NCBI GenBank assembly: GCA_036874045.1
Contig: CM072338.1
Span: forward strand, 23,024,501 to 23,088,500
Reading direction: 5' to 3'
Origin: Cymodocea nodosa
Taxonomy: Eukaryota > Streptophyta > Magnoliopsida > Alismatales > Cymodoceaceae
Length of the DNA: 64,000 nucleotides
The translations under genes were made by a program, and so were the position numbers. The notes beneath the pieces were generated by a model that worked only from the letters and a program-made list of their open reading frames with translations, made no database searches and was not told the DNA's origin. This document shows positions 59,890-64,000 of this stretch, in pieces (the stretch's first letter is position 1; each line of letters starts with the position of its first letter).

Positions 59890-62659
59890 TCAACCATCAG
59901 TTTTGCCACCGTATTTTTCTAGTTTCTTCTTTGCAAATTGAAGCCAGCTATAACCTATAAAATGTGGAAAGTAAATTTGTGTCAGACATGTTCTATGGCA
60001 ACCACCCCTGCTTGCTGAAAGCTTCTCTTTCCCCCTCTACAAGAAACTAAGGGATCTTTCGAGGATGGGAATGTTTCTCTTATGCAACTTGTCGACCATC
60101 AGTTTCACCACCATCTTTTCCTCGTTGCTCCTTTGCCAGTTAAAGTGGCTTTGAGATTCCAATGGTTCCTTCTTGACAGTAAATGTATTTCAATCTTGAC
60201 TCACTCTGATGGCTATGGTATCAGGAGGGAATGCCCTTTGTCAAATCTTTCCTTCAAGTGATCAGAGGTCATGGCTAAAACATCTGGTGCTCAATTTCCC
60301 ATGGAATCACCCAAGTCAGCATCAAGATACAGGCGTACAGCCTGACAATTGATGCATGAAAGAATCCTAACACAGAATGCATGCCTATGCTACAACTAAG
60401 ACGGTGGAGACGACTATAAATCCAACTTTGTTTTGAGGTTGCAGTATACGTTCCATGCTTCTTCCTATGCCCAACTATTAACGGTCATCCTTGGTGGACA
60501 TCTACGCATTGGACTTTCTTCTCTCAGGACTCTTGGGAGACGGCTTTGTTCTCAGATGTTGCCAGTAAAATATTTTGGAAGATTCTACCTTATGCAACTG
60601 GGGACAGTGGTTGGGCAGGAACAAAAGTGCTCCCAAAGGGGCTTGACTTCACAACCTCGCTGGTTGAGCTCTGCTGTGGATTTAGTTGAGTTTAAATCAG
60701 ATAGGGCAATGCGCTAGAGGTTAGATCTGATTGGCCATGGTTTACTTAACGGTGACTTCAATGCTAGTGAATTTGAACCAGATAGAACTATGTCCTCGTT
60801 AGGTACTGAATGTCCTTATGATCTTCCTGTTGAATCAGGCTAGCTAGACCAATGGTAGGCTGGTCAAACCAGTCAAGAGCATACAGGGATGATTGGCCAC
60901 TTGACTTGCAAAATAACAAACAGGACTGACCCACAGGGTCAGCCTTGTCAACTACAACGCTTAAGTCAAAAAAGAATATGAAGAAGGTAAATTAGGTTTA
61001 GAGCGTAGGATGTATTTCAAGAGCCACATTTACTATGGTACTTTACCCAACGGTAGTAGATGGACGCTATTGACAACTGACAAATCTTAATCAACCATGT
61101 GGAGCTGAGGTAGACAAGCCAACCGTATGGTGGATCCAACACAGATGCGCCATTTGACAAGCCAATCCATACAGCCAAATGGCGCATGTTCGATCCACCA
61201 TACGGTTGTACAATATGAATGGCTGCCCATGTCACTCAATCGCCATATTCCCATAGGTGCAAGTATGCCCAGCTTAGTCGTCTTCTTCAGAATATTCCCT
61301 TCAGAATATCCCATAGGTGCAAATATGCCCAGCCAAGTGTCTACAGATCTGTTTGACTAGTATGACTCGAAGGGGCCATCCAATGAGATTTGTGTCACAT
61401 GGATTTTCCTCTAGGTTGAATGGTACAATCAAGCCAAGTGTCTACAGATCTGTTTGACTAGTATGACTCGAAGGGGCCATCCAACGAGATTTTTGTCACA
61501 GATGGCCTTTCTTTACGTTGGGTTGGCTGGCCATCCAAACAATCTGCCCCCTCCGGGCCATGAGGGGTGAGGAACGGTTCAACCAACCACCCCATGTCAC
61601 TTGGGTAAACAAATGAGCAATAACATAATCATTAACGAAAATAGTATGCGATAAGGCCTTAAGTAATACTGACCTGAAAGCAGTCATTAAAGAACCCGAC
61701 ATTGATGGTTTCTGCGAAAAATAAAATTATCTAAGAAACAATCTATGCAGTCAAAATGACGTAGACATTCAGTACAAAACCTTTATATTCTTACCTGAAG
61801 CAGTAACCGCAATTCCCTTCCAAAAATTATTGTGGCAATTACTGCAAATGAAGACTTAGTTAATTGTTTGAAATGCTGGAAAATTAGAATAGGAAATTTC
61901 ATTGTAAATTGATCATCTAGTTTGTACATTTGTTCCTATGGATCATGCAAATACATTTGTACTCTACCATCTCAAACGCCCATAAAATGTATTATTTGAC
62001 GAACAAAATAACTTCTTTGACATTCAAAATAGGCCCCCTACTTCTATATATACTGGAGCAGATAAATAGAAGATGATAAAAATATATAGAGAATGATCTA
62101 TCAGTCCAAATACAAAATCAATATCATCAAGCAGTTCAAAGTTTAACAGCAGTTAACGATTGTCTCAAAGAAACAGAGTCGATCCATTTAAAAGGCCAAT
62201 TTTTCCCTTCTTTTAAAACATTGGAAGTGTATGCAGTTTGCACTACAACAATGATAAACTAGATGCCCCCAGAATAATCACTGGTCTGCAAGCTACATTG
62301 TCTTAAGCTCATTGGTCCATCTTTTTTGTAAAAAAAGAGAGAATTGGTATGAATACATAGCGCACAAATTGATCCAGCATATCCTTCTTTGAATTCCAAT
62401 TCACTAGAAAAAACAACCCTCTTTCCCCTCTAAACAAAACCATGGTAACCGAGATTGATCTATATAGGCAACATATTGTACATGTGAATCAAAATACAAG
62501 TTTTTTAGAAAAAAAAAATCAGAGTATTGGATCAGGTACAAGTATCAACCAATAACTAGTAAAGCCCATGAAGAAAAAGCAAGTTTTGCCCAAAACATTT
62601 TGGTCTGAGACAGCTGCAATTTGCTAAGAACCCTTGCAAAATTTACCTCTTTCAGCCAT
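59890..62659 (-). CDS. Candidate small gene, 51-aa protein, four coding exons
   Basis: Not recognised. The minus-strand exons are 62659-62647 (ATG), 61841-61795, 61711-61674 and 59947-59890 (stop). All three introns are GT-AG and the phases (1, 0, 2) chain without a stop. The predicted protein starts MAERVIATIIFGREL and ends FAKKKLEKYGGKTDG: a short hydrophobic N-terminal segment followed by a basic, lysine-rich C-terminal part. This is reminiscent of small organellar membrane subunits, but I assign no function. The first exon begins at an acceptor-like TGCTAG (near 62,674), so there may be a noncoding exon further upstream, or the frame may extend. The 1.7-kb last intron contains a decayed copy of the last exon and a repeat cluster. 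It converges on the VSR gene. Evidence is splice logic only, over 52 codons, so a chance model is possible. Confidence 0.42.
60061..60155 (-). pseudogene. Decayed duplicate of the last exon of the 51-aa gene
   Basis: This segment and 59,863-59,960 are diverged direct copies; shared blocks include ACCATCAGTTT, the CACCACC/GCCACC step, CTTTGC and GATGTTTCT-like sequence. The copy at 59.9 kb carries the open last exon with its stop. Here the corresponding minus-strand frame is lost (a stop follows RKRWW-like residues) and the acceptor sequence is altered. Confidence 0.55.
61122..61207. repeat. Imperfect inverted repeat (hairpin), arms about 31-34 nt
   Basis: The left arm 61122-61155 and right arm 61177-61207 pair over ACCGTATGGTGGATC and ATGCGCCATTT, with one small bulge and one mismatch between them. 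The loop is about 21 nt. A transcript of either strand would fold into a hairpin. It lies in the last intron of the 51-aa candidate gene. It could be an old MITE core or a folded RNA; there is no evidence of processing. Confidence 0.8.
61246..61500. repeat. Nested direct repeats, units of 69 bp and about 27 bp
   Basis: A 69-bp unit occurs at 61331-61399 and 61432-61500 (period 101 bp) with only about two differences, including CTACAGATCTGTTTGACTAG and TATGACTCGAAGGGGCCATC in both. Just upstream, CCCATAGGTGCAA(G/A)TATGCCCAGC occurs twice about 60 bp apart (near 61,250 and 61,310). The near identity of the 69-bp copies points to recent duplication. Confidence 0.88.
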
Positions 62660-64000
62660 TCTGATATATTCTTCCTAGCACCGTAAAACACCAAATAGCA
62701 CTGGAGCTTTCTCCAAGGCATGTAATATCAATCCTCTTGTATTGATCATACATTGCTTTTGTGGAGAAGTGTTTTTGAGAGGTTCATGTCCCTTTTGAAT
62801 TTTTAAATTTTTTTTATTAGTTTTCTTGGAATGTTTGGATTTTTTATAGATTTACACTTGAAATTGGCAAAGTGCATGTACCTTCACGAAACATAACTTC
62901 TGGTGTACAGATTTAACAAGAAGTTTCTTGGTATTTTCTGTTTTCATTTAATTTTAATATTATTAAATATTTTAAATGCCATTTTTTCTTTATTTCAATC
63001 TCAACAGTGTGAGAAAACAATGATAAAGTTCGCAGGCTTGCTGATCCTAGATAGTTGCATGAATACTAAATAAACAACAGAAGGAAAGCAATCTACAACT
63101 ATAATGGAAAGAGGACTAGTGAAGGAATAACAAAAGTGAAGCAAAATCCTGTAGGCAGTTTCAGCAATGTGCTTAGGGCAAATCATGTTTGAATGTAATT
63201 ATTATGGGCCCAAACTCTGAAAAATAAGATACTGCCAGAAAGTATGCGAGATAAGCTGAGATTCAAGCAGATCACTTCAACAAAGACAGTGGTTCACATT
63301 CTCGATCTGCTCAGGCATTGCTTACCTTCAAGATTAACAGCAAAAGAGAAACCATTTTATGGGAAGTAATAATGCAATTAAAGGAGGAATGACAGGAGCA
63401 GATGAGAAAATCATTTGCATCAGATTTAACATGATTTGAAAGAAGTGGAAATGACTTTGATGTGTCTATGGGCTACAACTACACAGAGGGGAAAAGGGAT
63501 TGCAGAATGTTCATGGACGTTTATATCTTTTGTATGCAACATTTTGATTATAAAAAACCTATAAATTTAATTAATGTGGTTTTTTGATGCAAATGATATA
63601 TCTAAATTTATTCTAGATAGAGTTTCAAGTCAAAAGTCAAGGTCATTTTGATCATTCATCAGTTTTGCACCAACTCCACCAATACTCTAACGCATCTCCT
63701 TTTTCTGTTGAACTGATACTTCATCTGATATCCATATATTGAATACCTTGCTATGAACACAATTGTTCATTAAATTATATTCTTCACTAATAAACATCTT
63801 CCAACCTTCAGTTGTCAACCATGTCTTCCAGCTCCCTTGGTTGCCTTTAATATCCAAGAGGCATCATTTTCTCTTCACTAAGTTATCATCATCATTTATG
63901 TGAATATGTAAATAATTCAGGGATATGACACCCAACACATTTTAAATATATGAATTATGTGGCCTTATCAAGTATACAACAATGTGACATTGACACAAAA
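62660..64000. other. Right edge: no supportable gene
   Basis: AT-rich. A donor-like CTTGAAG/GTAAGC on the minus strand near 63,320 could end a noncoding upstream exon of the 51-aa candidate gene, but its phase does not fit a coding continuation. Nothing else is recognised. Confidence 0.4.

Noticed and set aside
61674-61711. Alternative reading of this exon as ETINVGFFNDCFQ
   Set aside because: That phase gives a pleasing peptide but does not join to the last exon; the chosen phase chains to a stop with canonical sites.

Overview
The window is nuclear DNA of a flowering plant. It is AT-rich (about two-thirds A+T by eye), with intron-rich genes, canonical GT-AG junctions, Ty1/copia retrotransposons, plant LINEs, a PIF/Harbinger-type MITE and microsatellites. 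The MRS2 and WRKY proteins lean towards a monocot, but I cannot fix the species. No rRNA, tRNA, CRISPR or prokaryotic feature was seen.

Layout. (1) 0-2.3 kb: no confident gene; a GC-richer stretch near the left edge may be the 5' end of a minus-strand gene lying outside. (2) 2.84-12.4 kb, minus: complete MRS2/CorA-type magnesium transporter gene with 11 coding exons (391 aa) and a probable noncoding 5' exon. (3) 12.4-16.9 kb: intergenic. (4) 16.94-22.30 kb, plus: a Ty1/copia fossil with two ~195-bp LTRs, tRNA-Met-type primer site, gag, protease, integrase, RT and RNase H, and a strange GC-rich leader. (5) 22.3-24.3 kb: intergenic, with a diverged tandem duplication. (6) 24.28-26.35 kb, plus: group III WRKY transcription factor (301 aa) whose frame closes only through a 14-nt microexon. 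(7) 26.4-29.8 kb: intergenic. (8) 29.85-50.64 kb, plus: a large gene of 16 coding exons for a 760-aa low-complexity, basic/Ser-rich protein that I do not recognise firmly. Its introns carry an RTE LINE split by a second copia element (minus strand), an L1-type LINE fragment and a 985-bp Harbinger MITE. (9) 50.6-53.4 kb: intergenic plus a CT-rich leader. (10) 53.43-58.69 kb, plus: complete vacuolar sorting receptor, 12 exons, 631 aa. (11) 59.89-62.66 kb, minus: a candidate small gene (51 aa, 4 coding exons) with a decayed duplicate of its last exon and a dense cluster of direct and inverted repeats in its long intron. (12) 62.7-64 kb: no gene seen.

The genes are not functionally linked as an operon would be; they are independent eukaryotic transcription units. 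Splice models were built by hand from GT-AG sites, reading-frame phase and, for MRS2, WRKY and VSR, recalled family sequence. All exon phases add up in the five gene models. The most notable items are the WRKY microexon, the unrecognised 16-exon gene with its nested-transposon intron, the MITE with terminal repeats inside terminal repeats, and the 51-aa gene with its duplicated last exon.
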